A stretch of DNA of 64,000 bases from Aquimarina sp. U1-2 (GTDB taxonomy: Bacteria > Bacteroidota > Bacteroidia > Flavobacteriales > Flavobacteriaceae). Below are positions 1 to 8,445 of the stretch, one piece after another. Below the pieces are notes generated by a model. That model was not told where the DNA came from. It ran no database searches and worked only from the letters and a program-made list of their open reading frames with translations. The translations under genes and the position numbers were made by a program. The DNA is taken from positions 248,001-312,000 of the forward strand of contig NZ_JAGKIK010000003.1 in assembly GCF_017897595.1 (NCBI RefSeq). The letters are read 5' to 3'. Numbering within the stretch: position 1 is the stretch's first letter; every line of letters begins with the position of its first letter.

Positions 1-778
1 GTACTTCATCTAAAGCAGCAATATTTTTATCAATTTCTTGCTGAGATAAGTCGGTCACATCCTCTTTAGCAAGAGCTTGATGTATTTTTTGAGAAGCTTT
101 TTTTAAATTTATATGCTGTAATCCAATAAGTTGAATGGGCTCCGGATTTGCTTCCTTAAAATTCTGAAAATATTCAGGTTGCACATCGAGTTCCTCACTA
201 GTAAAAACTTGCTTGCGTATAAGTTCTAGAAAACAGCGTGTTGTAGCCTCGACATCGGCAGTGGCATTGTGTGCTTCACTAAATGCTACCCCAAACAAAT
301 GCTCATGTAATTCAGTTAATGTAGGAAGCTTATATTTTCCCCCTCTACCCCCTGGAATTTGGCATAATTCTGCAGTGGTTTCTGTACACGTATCTAAAAC
401 CGGAAGCCCTTCTAAAGCATTTTCTTCATCTAAACGGAAAAACTCTGCCCCCATAATATTGACATCAAATCCTACATTTTGCCCGACTACAAATTTGGTT
501 TTTGATAGTGCAATCTTAAATTTTTCTAGGACATCATGTAATGAAATTCCATCTCTTTGTGCAAGTTCTGTAGAAATCCCATGTATTTTTTCGGCATCAT
601 ATGGAATATTAAAACCGTCTGGTTTTACCAGATAATCCTGATGTTCAATGCAATTACCCATAGCATCGTGTAATTGCCAGGCAATTTGTATACATCGTGG
701 CCAATTGTCGCTATCACTAACAGGCGCATCCCATCGTTTAGGTAAACCGGTGGTTTCGGTATCAAAAACTAAATACAT
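1..778 (-). CDS. dnaE: DNA polymerase III alpha subunit, N-terminal exonuclease part (partial)
   Basis: The reverse strand reads from an ATG at 778 to the left edge without a stop, about 259 residues. It opens with MYLVFDTETTGLPKRWD, an Exo I motif of DEDDh 3'-5' exonucleases (D and E of DTETTG). Further on come GQNVGFDVNIMG (Exo II) and SEAHNATADVEATTRCF (Exo III, with H and D). In flavobacteria this proofreading domain is the N-terminal part of the replicative DnaE polymerase rather than a separate DnaQ; the residues after the exonuclease fit that arrangement. The gene runs out of the window, so the polymerase domains are not visible. It could in principle be a free epsilon-type exonuclease, which I consider less likely. 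Confidence 0.85.
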   Translation of the reverse strand, partial: MYLVFDTETTGLPKRWDAPVSDSDNWPRCIQIAWQLHDAMGNCIEHQDYLVKPDGFNIPYDAEKIHGISTELAQRDGISLHDVLEKFKIALSKTKFVVGQNVGFDVNIMGAEFFRLDEENALEGLPVLDTCTETTAELCQIPGGRGGKYKLPTLTELHEHLFGVAFSEAHNATADVEATTRCFLELIRKQVFTSEELDVQPEYFQNFKEANPEPIQLIGLQHINLKKASQKIHQALAKEDVTDLSQQEIDKNIAALDEV

Positions 779-814
779 AAAAGAATAATTTCTAGACAAT
801 AAATCCTTACTAAT

Positions 815-989
815 TAAACCCGGTTTATGCATTAGAAGTTCGTTAAGAGGGTTGAAAATGTAATAAAACCAAGTGTTTTCTAAGTTTCAGCATAGCACCG
901 CTACGGTGAAACTTAAAAATATAACGTAGTGCTTGGTTTTGCAGTAGTTTCAAGCCGTAATAGATTTTCTAATGCATAAAGCGGGTTAA
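815..989. repeat. Palindromic intergenic element, copy A
   Basis: The ends form an inverted repeat of about 23 nt: TTAAACCCGGTTTATGCATT at the left and its near-complement at 967-989. Inside lie nested arms (AAAACCAAG near 866 with CTTGGTTTT near 930; AAGTTTCA with TGAAACTT) around the core GCATAGCACCGCTACGG at 890-906. The whole unit can fold into one long hairpin. Copy C (5861-6035) has the same length and left end, and copy B (3192-3352) shares the core, so these look like members of a REP/MITE-like family. Confidence 0.6.
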
Positions 990-1280
990 ACTCATCTTGA
1001 CTCTTTATAAATAGCCGAAAAATGATCATTTTCTGTTCTCGCTGTCATCGAAAAAGACCAAATGAGTTCACCTTCAAAAATAGACAAAATAAAACCTTTA
1101 TTGATAAAAAAATATCTATAGTTATCAACGAACTACAAGGCTTAAATTTTCATAATACTATCGATCGTTTTAAGCAGAAATGTTCTCTATTTTTATAGTA
1201 TAGTAGCTACTTATTTCTTGCTTTTGAAAGTCTTGACAGTAAAGGAATAATAACACTTCCACTTTAAAATTAGTCATAAA

Positions 1281-1305
1281 AAAAACCGGAATAACTCCGG
1301 TTTTT
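1281..1305 (-). terminator. Rho-independent terminator (bidirectional)
   Basis: AAAAACCGGA and TCCGGTTTTT pair perfectly (10 bp) around a 5-nt loop. On the reverse strand the stem runs into a T tract just past the DUF2383 gene. Confidence 0.8.
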
Positions 1306-1326
1306 CTTGTTTTGGTTGATCGTTTT

Positions 1327-1788
1327 TTAGGCTTCAATCATTTCAAAATTTTTCGCCTCTTCCAAAGCATTACTTATGGTACTTCTTTGTTTCATTAACA
1401 GATCATATGTACTCTTTGGGAGTGTATGTTCTTTCATGACTTCATTATATTCTTCTAAAGCCGCTTCTTCGCCACGAATAATTTCTTTTAAAATAGTTTC
1501 TTCGTTATTAGAGGATAGTGCAGCTCTAAAATTCATCCAAACTCTATGAGCGTCTGCTTTAAAACTTGTATTATCTTTAGGACTGGCTCCGTAAGTTTCT
1601 ATTTCAGACTGTAATTTTTTTGAAAATTCACTTCTTTCTGAAGCTCTTTTTTCAAAATATCTCTTTAACTCAATAGTATCTACATTTTCTGCTGCTGTTA
1701 AATACTCTTGTTCTGCATCAAAGCTCTTTTTCAATACATCATTTAGATGGTCTGTAATTTTTTCTGTATACTTCATAATCATTTTCAT
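1327..1788 (-). CDS. DUF2383 / PA2169-family four-helix-bundle protein
   Basis: The 153-residue product is a soluble, charged, all-helical protein matching the PA2169-type family (DUF2383), a ferritin-like four-helix bundle of unknown function often tied to stress. Recognisable stretches are LNDVLKKSFDAEQEYLTAAE near the N-terminus, the middle region WMNFRAALS, and ILKEIIRGEEAALEEYNEVM near residue 110. Three in-frame ATG codons lie close together (1788, 1782, 1776); the first is chosen, giving MKMIMKYTEK. A longer reading upstream has no family similarity. It stands alone, with its own terminator. Confidence 0.75.
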   Translation of the reverse strand: MKMIMKYTEKITDHLNDVLKKSFDAEQEYLTAAENVDTIELKRYFEKRASERSEFSKKLQSEIETYGASPKDNTSFKADAHRVWMNFRAALSSNNEETILKEIIRGEEAALEEYNEVMKEHTLPKSTYDLLMKQRSTISNALEEAKNFEMIEA

Positions 1789-2033
1789 TTTAAAATTAAT
1801 ATTTTTTATTGATGTAATTAAACATCCACTTATAGTATACATATGAAACCCACGTTTGTCAAGCGATTTAACAGAGTTTAATACGCTTTAACCTCTTTTA
1901 ACAGTTTATATTTCGAATTATTTTAAAAACTGTTAAAATAGTACCTTTATTAAATGTATAATTTATAAAAATGATAAAAAGTGTAAGAATAGACGGTTAG
2001 GTTTTTGGCTTTAATAAGTTATTAATGCTAAAA

Positions 2034-2063
2034 AAAAACGATCATCCTACGATAATCGTTTTT
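2034..2063 (-). terminator. Rho-independent terminator
   Basis: AAAAACGAT pairs with ATCGTTTTT (9 bp) across a 12-nt loop, directly downstream of the reverse-strand lipoprotein gene ending at 2085. Confidence 0.7.
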
Positions 2064-2084
2064 TGTTTGGCTGGCAAAATAAGT

Positions 2085-2924
2085 TTAATATCCAAAATCA
2101 AATATTCCTTCAGTAATTTGAGCGCCGCTTCTGGTTTCGAACTCGAATGTTCCGCTAATACATTTAGAAGCAAGGTCATGTTGCGTAATGACTAAACTTC
2201 CAGACACTACTGAGGATTTGTCTTTTCTCTCACTGTAGGTTGCGCTATAGTCTCCAGAACCGGTTAAAGAATATTCCCCTGCAGCAACGTTCGAAGGGAA
2301 CACTATTTCAATTTCGTCTTCATCGGTATTTGCTTTGATAAGAATAGACGCATCATCGACACCAAATAATCGTGCCGAATGGTCATCGGTCACCATTTCA
2401 AAACCATCGACTGTTGCAGTGAGCGAGGCATTAAGCAAACAAGGATTAATTTCTTGGGTAGTAACCTCTTCTATCACTCCGATTTCTATAGGTAATCTGT
2501 AAAACCATCCATTCTGGAAATTGGAAGTACTGCCATTGTTATTCTTAAGGTTCTCGAAATAAAAATTACCAGAAATTTCATTATTATGAATTTCAGTAAT
2601 ATTTACTTCGCCAACAGTTTCTCCTTGTTGAGCCACAAATTTGGTTTGTTCTTTCTGAAAACTTACTTGGCTAAGTGTCTCCTGCCCTATTTTATAAGAA
2701 CCCGTTTTAGTGGTACTCAAAGTGAAACTTATAGATTTATCACCTTCACTTCCAGAAATTACTAGGGTTCCGTCATCATATAGTACAGCCTTTTTGGATA
2801 ACGATCGAAATAGTTGTCCGTCGATTTTGGCTTGTAAAGATGGATCATTGATCTCAACATCGGTTGAACAAGAGGTAAAAATAAGGCAATATATTGCCAG
2901 TAGTTGCGTAGTTATTTTAATCAT
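2085..2924 (-). CDS. DUF6252-like lipoprotein
   Basis: The 279-residue product starts MIKITTQLLAIYCLIFTSCS, a signal peptide ending in a lipobox cysteine at residue 19, so it should be a lipoprotein. Two similar halves follow, each with a beta-rich segment that ends in a GNFYFE or GTFEFE motif with an ITEGIFDF-like close, as in DUF6252 proteins of Bacteroidota. The start at 2924 is chosen because it places the signal peptide at the N-terminus; an upstream in-frame ATG at 2987 would bury it. Function is unknown. The gene is monocistronic, with a terminator at 2034-2063. Confidence 0.65.
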   Translation of the reverse strand: MIKITTQLLAIYCLIFTSCSTDVEINDPSLQAKIDGQLFRSLSKKAVLYDDGTLVISGSEGDKSISFTLSTTKTGSYKIGQETLSQVSFQKEQTKFVAQQGETVGEVNITEIHNNEISGNFYFENLKNNNGSTSNFQNGWFYRLPIEIGVIEEVTTQEINPCLLNASLTATVDGFEMVTDDHSARLFGVDDASILIKANTDEDEIEIVFPSNVAAGEYSLTGSGDYSATYSERKDKSSVVSGSLVITQHDLASKCISGTFEFETRSGAQITEGIFDFGY

Positions 2925-3191
2925 AGGCTTGGGGCTTTTATGAAAAATTACGGTTTTACCGTATGAAATACTTTCAAATACAAACATAAAATTAAAATTC
3001 GATTAAATCTACTTTTTTGTCGAAAAAAAACATATTTAATCGATGAAATACACAATTTTTACAAAACATATCATTATTACTAGTAAATTTATAAGAATTT
3101 ATAGTGATTTTTGTAAGAAAAAAGTAGTGTGTCATTTTTTAAGTACTGCAATCATCGGTTTTACCTAATAAACCTTCTAATTAATCTACTT

Positions 3192-3352
3192 ATACCAAAT
3201 CTGCTATAAAATGGCATAAAAGATGCGAAGTTGCTTTTCTCTTCTTCGAAGCCGTAAAATTATTGCATAGCATTGCTACGGAATTATTTTTCAATGAAGT
3301 AGGAGGGAAAATGAACAAGGAGATTTGTGCTATTTTATGGTATATTTGGTAT
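3192..3352. repeat. Palindromic intergenic element, copy B
   Basis: The ends ATACCAAAT (3192-3200) and ATTTGGTAT (3344-3352) are inverted copies, and TAAAAT/ATTTTA arms follow inward. The centre carries GCATAGCATTGCTACGG (3265-3281), which matches the core of copy A except at two positions, flanked by CCGTA/TACGG. The ends differ from copies A and C. Confidence 0.55.
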
Positions 3353-3379
3353 TATTTCAAGAAAAATAGTTACATTTGC
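3345..3379 (+). promoter_or_regulatory. Promoter of rpsP operon (Bacteroidota type)
   Basis: TACATTTGC at 3371-3379 fits the -7 consensus TAnnTTTG, and TTTG at 3345-3348 lies about 22 nt upstream as a -33 element. The -33 element falls in the right arm of palindromic copy B. Confidence 0.65.
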
Positions 3380-3423
3380 GCCCTTAATTATAAACCGGGT
3401 CGAGTACCCAAAAATTAATTTAT

Positions 3424-3963
3424 ATGCCTGTTAAAATTAGATTACAGAGACACGGTAAAAAAGGAAAGCCTTTTTACTGGATCGTAGCGGCAGATGCTAG
3501 ATCAAAAAGAGATGGTAAATTTCTTGAAAAATTAGGTACGTACAATCCTAACGTGAACCCTGCAAGTATTGACCTTAATGTTGATAATGCAGTAAAATGG
3601 TTACAAAATGGAGCACAACCTACCGATACGGCAAGAGCCATTTTATCGTACAAAGGAGCCTTACTCAAAAAACATTTGGCTGGTGGAGTAAAAAAAGGAG
3701 CTTTAACAGAAGAGCAAGCTGAAGAAAAATTTCAAGCTTGGTTATCTGAAAAAGAAGGAGCTGTAACAGCTAAAAAAGATGCTTTAGCAAAAGCCGAAGC
3801 AGACGCAAAAGCGAAAGCACTTGCAGCAGAAAAAGAAGTGAACGCAAAGCGTGAAGCCGAAGCCGCAGAGGCTGAAGCTGCGGCTAATGCCGAAACTGCA
3901 GCTGCAGAAGCATCTGAAGAAGTTGCTGAAGGAACTGAAGAAGCTAGCAACGAACAAGAATAG
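3424..3963 (+). CDS. rpsP: 30S ribosomal protein S16
   Basis: The N-terminal 80 or so residues are clear S16: [19 protein letters not shown], then [20 protein letters not shown]16 is a small-subunit protein needed for 30S assembly. The product has 179 residues against about 80-90 in most bacteria. The extra tail (from about residue 100) is a low-complexity, probably coiled Ala/Glu/Lys stretch, usual in length and composition for Bacteroidota. It heads the rpsP-rimM-trmN6 run and has a strong promoter just upstream. Confidence 0.97.
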   Translation: MPVKIRLQRHGKKGKPFYWIVAADARSKRDGKFLEKLGTYNPNVNPASIDLNVDNAVKWLQNGAQPTDTARAILSYKGALLKKHLAGGVKKGALTEEQAEEKFQAWLSEKEGAVTAKKDALAKAEADAKAKALAAEKEVNAKREAEAAEAEAAANAETAAAEASEEVAEGTEEASNEQE

Positions 3964-3976
3964 TTGTAGTATTGCG

Positions 3977-4501
3977 ATGAAGAAAGAAGAATGCTTCTAT
4001 CTAGGTAAAATCGTAAGTAAATTTAGTTTTAAGGGTGAGGTTTTAATTAAATTAGATACCGACGAACCCGAAAGTTACGCAAAAATGGAATCAGTATTTG
4101 TTGAGTATAACAACAATCTGGTTCCATTTTTTATTGAAAAAAGTGCATTGCATAAAAGTGACTTACTACGAGTTAAGTTTGAAGACGTCGATACCGAAGA
4201 GGATGCCAATGATCTAATGAAAGCCGAGCTTTACCTTCCGCTAAGCGTATTACCTAAGCTAGAAGGAAATCAATTTTATTATCATGAAGTTATAGGCTTT
4301 GCAATCATAGATGAAGCATTTGGTCATGTCGGGATCATTACATCAATCAATGACACAACCGCCCAGGCTCTTTTTGAAATTGATCGTAATGGTATCGAAA
4401 TTTTGATTCCTATGAATGATGAATTTATTGTAAAAATAGACAGAGCCGCAAAACAAATCCTTGTTAATACCCCTGAAGGTCTTATAGATCTATATCTTTA
4501 A
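3977..4501 (+). CDS. rimM: Ribosome maturation factor RimM
   Basis: The 174-residue protein has the RimM N-terminal barrel (CFYLGKIVSKFSFKGEVLIK) and the PRC-barrel C-terminal half (FYYHEVIGFAIIDEAFGHVG, then IEILIPMNDEFI). RimM binds S19 and helps 16S processing and 30S head maturation. The ATG at 3977 is chosen, 13 nt after the rpsP stop; an upstream in-frame extension only reads through the rpsP tail in another frame. Order after rpsP is conserved in many bacteria. Confidence 0.95.
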   Translation: MKKEECFYLGKIVSKFSFKGEVLIKLDTDEPESYAKMESVFVEYNNNLVPFFIEKSALHKSDLLRVKFEDVDTEEDANDLMKAELYLPLSVLPKLEGNQFYYHEVIGFAIIDEAFGHVGIITSINDTTAQALFEIDRNGIEILIPMNDEFIVKIDRAAKQILVNTPEGLIDLYL

Positions 4502-4517
4502 CCCATAGTTCTTAAAA

Positions 4518-5228
4518 GTGAAACCCTTTACGTTTAAACAATTTACAGTCTACCAGGATCGATGTGCCATGAAAATTGGTACCGATGGAGTTCTTCTAGG
4601 AACATGGGCGCCTTTACAAGGTACCGAAAGTACTATCCTTGATATTGGCACAGGTACGGGGATCATTGCACTTATAATAGCACAACGCTCTAATGCTGAA
4701 ACTATTGATGCGCTCGAAATTGATACCGATGCTTTTGAACAAGCGGTAGATAATTTTGAAACTTCACCCTGGGGAGATCGCCTATTTTGTTATCATGCAT
4801 CTTTTCAGGAATTTACAGAAGAAATTGAGGGAAAATATGATTTCATACTAAGTAATCCTCCTTTTTTTTCCGAAAATTATAAAACCGAACATCAGAAACG
4901 AAATGCTGCGAGATTTCAGGACTCCTTACCATTTGAACACCTACTGTATGGTGTTTCAAAATTAATGACTAATGATGGGAAATTTGCTGTTATCCTACCC
5001 TTTCGAGAAGAACAAAATTTTATAGCACTTGCCAAGCAATATTCATTGTATGCCCACAAAATTACTAGAGTGAAAGGAAATTCATCATCAAAAATCAAGC
5101 GAAGTATGATCGTATTTGGATTTCATCAAGTTGCTATCGCTACAAACGAGCTTATTATCGAAAACTCAAGACATCACTATACTCAAGAATATATTGACCT
5201 AACAAAGGATTTTTACTTGAATATGTAA
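4518..5228 (+). CDS. trmN6: tRNA1(Val) (adenine(37)-N6)-methyltransferase
   Basis: The 236-residue protein has the class I SAM-binding loop DIGTGTGIIALIIAQ (about residues 43-57) and the N6-adenine motif NPPFF (about 113-117). The N-terminal FTVYQDRCAMKIGTDGVLLG is typical of the YfiC/TrmN6 family, which methylates A37 of tRNA-Val. The start is a GTG at 4518; the next ATG would cut off part of this conserved N-terminus. It follows rimM by 16 nt and is probably co-transcribed. Confidence 0.9.
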   Translation: MKPFTFKQFTVYQDRCAMKIGTDGVLLGTWAPLQGTESTILDIGTGTGIIALIIAQRSNAETIDALEIDTDAFEQAVDNFETSPWGDRLFCYHASFQEFTEEIEGKYDFILSNPPFFSENYKTEHQKRNAARFQDSLPFEHLLYGVSKLMTNDGKFAVILPFREEQNFIALAKQYSLYAHKITRVKGNSSSKIKRSMIVFGFHQVAIATNELIIENSRHHYTQEYIDLTKDFYLNM

Positions 5229-5236
5229 TTGAACAA

Positions 5237-5263
5237 AAAAGAGAACCTTAAAAGTTCTCTTTT
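5237..5263. terminator. Bidirectional terminator between trmN6 and the PepSY-like gene
   Basis: AAAAGAGAAC pairs perfectly with GTTCTCTTTT around a 7-nt loop between two convergent genes. T runs are present on both strands. Confidence 0.8.
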
Positions 5264-5318
5264 CAATCAATCACTATGCAAAGCCCTGCTTTTGATATTG
5301 CTATCGACAGCGCTTTTA

Positions 5319-5630
5319 CTATTTTGATATCCAATTACCACTAGCATCGCAATATACTTCCATTTCCTTATCACCTTGCTTTAGTACTAATTTAAATTCT
5401 GAAGCATCTTCTTTGGCAGCAGCACTTTCGATAGATGCACCGGCAAAGTCTTTGGCTACAGCATCAATTACATTTTGAGGAAGATTCTCTACAGCCAAAT
5501 CGATATAGTCGTCCTGCTGAATTGTTATTATTTCAGTAGTCTCGCTCGAAGCCATTTCTTGGGCATTGATTCCCTGAGTTCCTACTACTAATCCGAAAGT
5601 TAAGGCTGATACTACAAATAAATTTTTCAT
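5319..5630 (-). CDS. Small secreted PepSY-like protein
   Basis: The 103-residue product has a signal peptide (MKNLFVVSALTFGLVVGTQ, cut near INAQ). The mature part has the pattern NVIDAVAKDFAGASIESAAA followed by FKLVLKQGDKEMEVYCDASG and a terminal W, as in the PepSY-like family of small periplasmic proteins in Bacteroidota. The exact role of that family is not established. It is a single gene ending at the shared terminator. Confidence 0.55.
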   Translation of the reverse strand: MKNLFVVSALTFGLVVGTQGINAQEMASSETTEIITIQQDDYIDLAVENLPQNVIDAVAKDFAGASIESAAAKEDASEFKLVLKQGDKEMEVYCDASGNWISK

Positions 5631-6078
5631 GTTGTGTTTCTTTTAAGATTTACATTTTGTTATATCTCAGTATATAGAATAATTGTGCCAGCACTTATTA
5701 TTTTAGAATTTATAAAATTCAAGTTATTGATAATCAAATATTTAAATTTAAATTTATCAAATTAAATGTAAAACCAAAACTTTAGAGAAAGTGTAGAAAA
5801 ATGTAAGCACCTGCGGAATTCATACACGAATCTATCGATCTAATACCTTTCTGTTATTTGTTAACCCGGATTATGCATTATAAAATTTATTATGTATTTT
5901 AATTGCTTTAAATACGTTCGCTTCGCTATGCTTTTTAATGTAACCTAGCGTTGCCATGCTAATAATAAGAAAACATCCGCGTTTATCGCATTTGAACCTC
6001 TCACGACGAAGTTCTACAATATATTCCGGATTTAATTGCTAAAATTTTATAAATAATTCAAATTAAATATACTGCCAA
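5631..6078. other. Intergenic region with palindromic copy C
   Basis: This 448-nt gap between divergent genes contains palindromic element C (5861-6035). The remainder (5631-5860) is AT-rich and holds nothing I can name. Confidence 0.55.
5861..6035. repeat. Palindromic intergenic element, copy C
   Basis: It begins TTAACCCGGATTATGCATTA, nearly identical to the start of copy A, and ends at 6022-6035 with TATTCCGGATTTAA, an imperfect inverse. The core at 5944-5959 reads CCTAGCGTTGCCATGC; its reverse complement resembles the core of copies A and B, so the core lies in the opposite orientation. The span equals copy A (175 nt). Confidence 0.5.
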
Positions 6079-7257
6079 ATGAAGCCAGATCTTTTTGAAG
6101 CTCCTGATTATTATCTTATAGATGAATTATTGACAGAAGAACATAAGTTGGTTCGAGATGCCGCACGAAGTTGGGTAAAACGTGAGATCTCACCTATAAT
6201 TGAAGACTACGCCCAACGGGCAGAGTTTCCGAATCAGATTATTAAAGGCTTGGCAGAGATTGGAGCTTTTGGACCTTATATTCCTGAAGAATATGGCGGT
6301 GCAGGACTGGATCAGATCAGCTACGGCTTGATTATGCAAGAAATAGAACGAGGTGACTCTGGGGTACGGTCAACCTCTTCGGTACAATCATCACTGGTTA
6401 TGTATCCTATCTGGAAATATGGTAATGAAGAGCAACGTAAGAAATATTTACCCAAATTGGCATCTGGCGAGTTTATGGGATGTTTTGGGTTGACCGAGCC
6501 AGATCACGGTTCAAATCCAGGCGGAATGACAACTCATTTCAAAGATAAAGGAGATCATTATGTCCTAAATGGTGCTAAACTTTGGATCTCGAATGCACCT
6601 TTTGCAGATATTGCTGTAGTTTGGGCAAAAAATGAAGACGGTCGTATTCATGGGTTAATCGTCGAGCGTGGCATGGAGGGTTTCTCTACTCCCGAAACTC
6701 ATCATAAATGGTCATTACGGGCATCGGCAACAGGAGAGCTGATTTTTGACAATGTGAAAGTCCCAAAAGAGAATCTATTACCAAATAAGAGTGGATTGGG
6801 AGCACCGTTGGGGTGTTTGGATTCTGCTCGATATGGTATCGCATGGGGTGCTATAGGTGCAGCCATGGATTGCTATGATACTGCTTTGCGGTATGCCAAA
6901 GAACGTACTCAGTTTGATAAGCCCATAGCAGCAACACAATTACAGCAAAAGAAATTGGCAGAAATGATTACCGAAATTACTAAAGCGCAATTACTCGCCT
7001 GGCGCCTGGGAGTGTTGCGTAATGAAGGTAAAGCTACCAGTGCTCAGATCTCTATGGCCAAGCGTAATAATGTCGATATGGCTATTCGTATTGCCAGGGA
7101 AGCACGGCAAGTGCTAGGTGGCATGGGTATTACAGGAGAATATAGTATCATGCGCCATATGATGAATTTGGAAAGCGTAATTACATATGAAGGAACACAT
7201 GATATTCATTTATTGATTACCGGATTGGATATCACCGGACATTCTGCTTTTAAATAA
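6079..7257 (+). CDS. Acyl-CoA dehydrogenase, glutaryl-CoA dehydrogenase type
   Basis: The 392-residue flavoenzyme has the standard acyl-CoA dehydrogenase motifs: CFGLTEPDHGSNPGGMTT (FAD and substrate contacts), LWISNAPFADI, then KERTQFDKPIAATQ and QVLGGMGITGEY. VITYEGTHDIHLLITG near the C-terminus holds the expected catalytic Glu in the position used by glutaryl-CoA dehydrogenase. That enzyme oxidises and decarboxylates glutaryl-CoA to crotonyl-CoA in lysine and tryptophan breakdown. It stands alone, so substrate choice rests only on overall resemblance. Confidence 0.8.
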   Translation: MKPDLFEAPDYYLIDELLTEEHKLVRDAARSWVKREISPIIEDYAQRAEFPNQIIKGLAEIGAFGPYIPEEYGGAGLDQISYGLIMQEIERGDSGVRSTSSVQSSLVMYPIWKYGNEEQRKKYLPKLASGEFMGCFGLTEPDHGSNPGGMTTHFKDKGDHYVLNGAKLWISNAPFADIAVVWAKNEDGRIHGLIVERGMEGFSTPETHHKWSLRASATGELIFDNVKVPKENLLPNKSGLGAPLGCLDSARYGIAWGAIGAAMDCYDTALRYAKERTQFDKPIAATQLQQKKLAEMITEITKAQLLAWRLGVLRNEGKATSAQISMAKRNNVDMAIRIAREARQVLGGMGITGEYSIMRHMMNLESVITYEGTHDIHLLITGLDITGHSAFK

Positions 7258-7341
7258 TTTAAAGCGTTCTTTGTACCAATAGTAGCATAAAACGGTACAA
7301 TTATAACTGTTTTAACATATTTGAGGCAGGTTTAAATGTAA

Positions 7342-7371
7342 GATTCTCCTGTACCGAAATACAGGAGAATC
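7342..7371. terminator. Perfect 12-bp hairpin, probable terminator of the dehydrogenase gene
   Basis: GATTCTCCTGTA and TACAGGAGAATC pair fully around a 6-nt loop, 85 nt past the acyl-CoA dehydrogenase stop. There is no clear T tract on either side, so a role other than intrinsic termination is possible. Confidence 0.5.
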
Positions 7372-7388
7372 AAGGGAATTACAAAAAA

Positions 7389-7550
7389 TCAGCAAACCGC
7401 CGACAAATTAAAGGGGGCATCTGTACCTCCTTGGGATCCAATATCGATATCGCCTACCCCTAGTCTCCTTCGAGTATTGGATCTTTTTTATAACCCTGAT
7501 CAAAAGATTAGGGTTGCGCTAACTTAAAATAGTTGTAAATGTTTTTTCAT
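7389..7550 (-). pseudogene. Possible decayed small peptide gene (RiPP-like)
   Basis: One reverse frame of 54 codons runs from ATG at 7550 (MKKHLQLF) to TGA at 7389 but contains three internal stops. After the last stop its end reads GDIDIGSQGGTDAPFNLSAV and a terminal Cys. A double-Gly followed by a short Thr/Ser/Cys-containing tail recalls precursor peptides of Bacteroidota natural products, and a small HTH gene of the sort often found beside such peptides lies just upstream. This is a weak call; the frame may be chance. Confidence 0.2.
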
Positions 7551-7790
7551 TTACAGTACAAGAATACAGCTTGCCAGTTTCATTTTTTGATACTGGCATA
7601 TTTTTTTTGAAATTTTTTCATTTTTATTCTTTTCTTCAGTAAATCTGGCGATAGCATAAACTGTTTTTAAACTATTACATCTTTTTACCTATTTTATTTA
7701 CAACTTTTCAAGAAGACTTCTTTGATCGACATATTTCTTTTTTAAAGGATATAACTCCTGCTCTCAGGAATGGTAAACCTATCAAATTGG

Positions 7791-8063
7791 TTATCCCCTA
7801 AAAGAGTGAATTTGATTAGTAGTCCCCTCTGTATTAAAAAATCCTACTCTAAAACTTACCGCTTTTTCATATACAAAGCTTTGTGAAGCTACATCGTAGA
7901 TAACAGGCGCGTTTAATTCACGCATCGTGCGGATAGTTCGATACAATTTAGTTTTAGAGATTTCTAATCGATTTGCCAGTTCACTAGGGCTGCCCGTAGC
8001 CCTTAAGTAAATGAGTTGATCGATACGTTTAATTAATTCAATTTGCTTGATGATTACATTCAT
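7791..8063 (-). CDS. Small helix-turn-helix regulator
   Basis: The 90-residue protein consists of an N-terminal HTH: MNVIIKQIELIKRIDQLI, then SELANRLEISKTKLYRTIR, a DeoR/HTH_11-like recognition segment at about residues 27-47, followed by APVIYDVASQSFVYEK, the wing-like strand pair. Proteins of this form are frequent single-domain regulators in flavobacteria. No ligand domain is present. The tail is short and may be eroded. Target genes are unknown. Confidence 0.6.
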   Translation of the reverse strand: MNVIIKQIELIKRIDQLIYLRATGSPSELANRLEISKTKLYRTIRTMRELNAPVIYDVASQSFVYEKAVSFRVGFFNTEGTTNQIHSFRG

Positions 8064-8445
8064 ACTGGTTCCCTTTTATTGTTACTTTTGGTCAATTTTA
8101 TATTTGGGGTTGTGTATGAATGTTGTACTCAGAGAATTTGTTTCCTAAAATTGGGCTTTTTTTAAACCGTTTGCCTAATTACTGCGAACAGTCCTTATCC
8201 TAGCCTAACCTATAGATCATAAAATGCAATGATTAGTAGTTGATATTATATTTAAATTACTACTATCTTGTTATGTGGCAGAAACAAATCAGTTCAGGTA
8301 AACGATACTAATCTATGACACATTGCAGGTGTGCAAAAATCCAACTATCAGACAATTTAAATTAATGCATATTAGAGTAGTATTCCTTTCAATACAAAAG
8401 GCTTTTAGTAGAATACCTAATGGAGTATAGCGGGAAGTAAAGTTT
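8064..8445. other. Intergenic region, nothing recognised
   Basis: This AT-rich gap of 382 nt between two reverse-strand genes shows only a loose inverted repeat (TTAGTAGT near 8231 with ACTACTA near 8262). No gene, promoter or RNA is recognised. Confidence 0.5.

Larger units (their letters stand above)
779..1326. other. Intergenic region with one palindromic element and a terminator
   Basis: No credible gene is seen between the divergent start of dnaE and the end of the DUF2383 gene. The stretch holds the 175-nt palindromic element at 815-989 and the terminator at 1281-1305, listed separately. The rest (990-1280) is AT-rich and shows nothing recognisable. Confidence 0.6.
2925..3423. other. 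Intergenic region with palindromic element and rpsP promoter
   Basis: The 499-nt gap between the divergent lipoprotein and rpsP genes contains palindromic copy B (3192-3352) and the rpsP promoter (3345-3379). The rest (2925-3190) is AT-rich with no gene visible. Confidence 0.6.
7258..7790. other. Non-coding gap with hairpin and decayed peptide ORF
   Basis: No intact gene is seen in these 533 nt. A perfect 12-bp hairpin sits at 7342-7371. Beyond it, the reverse strand keeps a peptide-like reading frame with stops (7389-7550). An inverted repeat GATCCAATA/TATTGGATC flanks about 30 nt near 7435-7483. The rest is AT-rich. Confidence 0.5.

Noticed and set aside
213..635. Forward reading frame of 140 codons near the left edge
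   Set aside because: It lies wholly inside the reverse-strand dnaE exonuclease region, which has clear Exo motifs, and its own product resembles nothing.
1..778. Exonuclease-polymerase fusion as something new
   Set aside because: DnaE with an N-terminal exonuclease domain is usual in this phylum as I know it.
3732..3950. Reverse Ala/Ser-rich frame opposite rpsP
   Set aside because: It is the shadow of the GC-rich Ala/Glu tail of S16; low complexity makes long antisense frames by chance.
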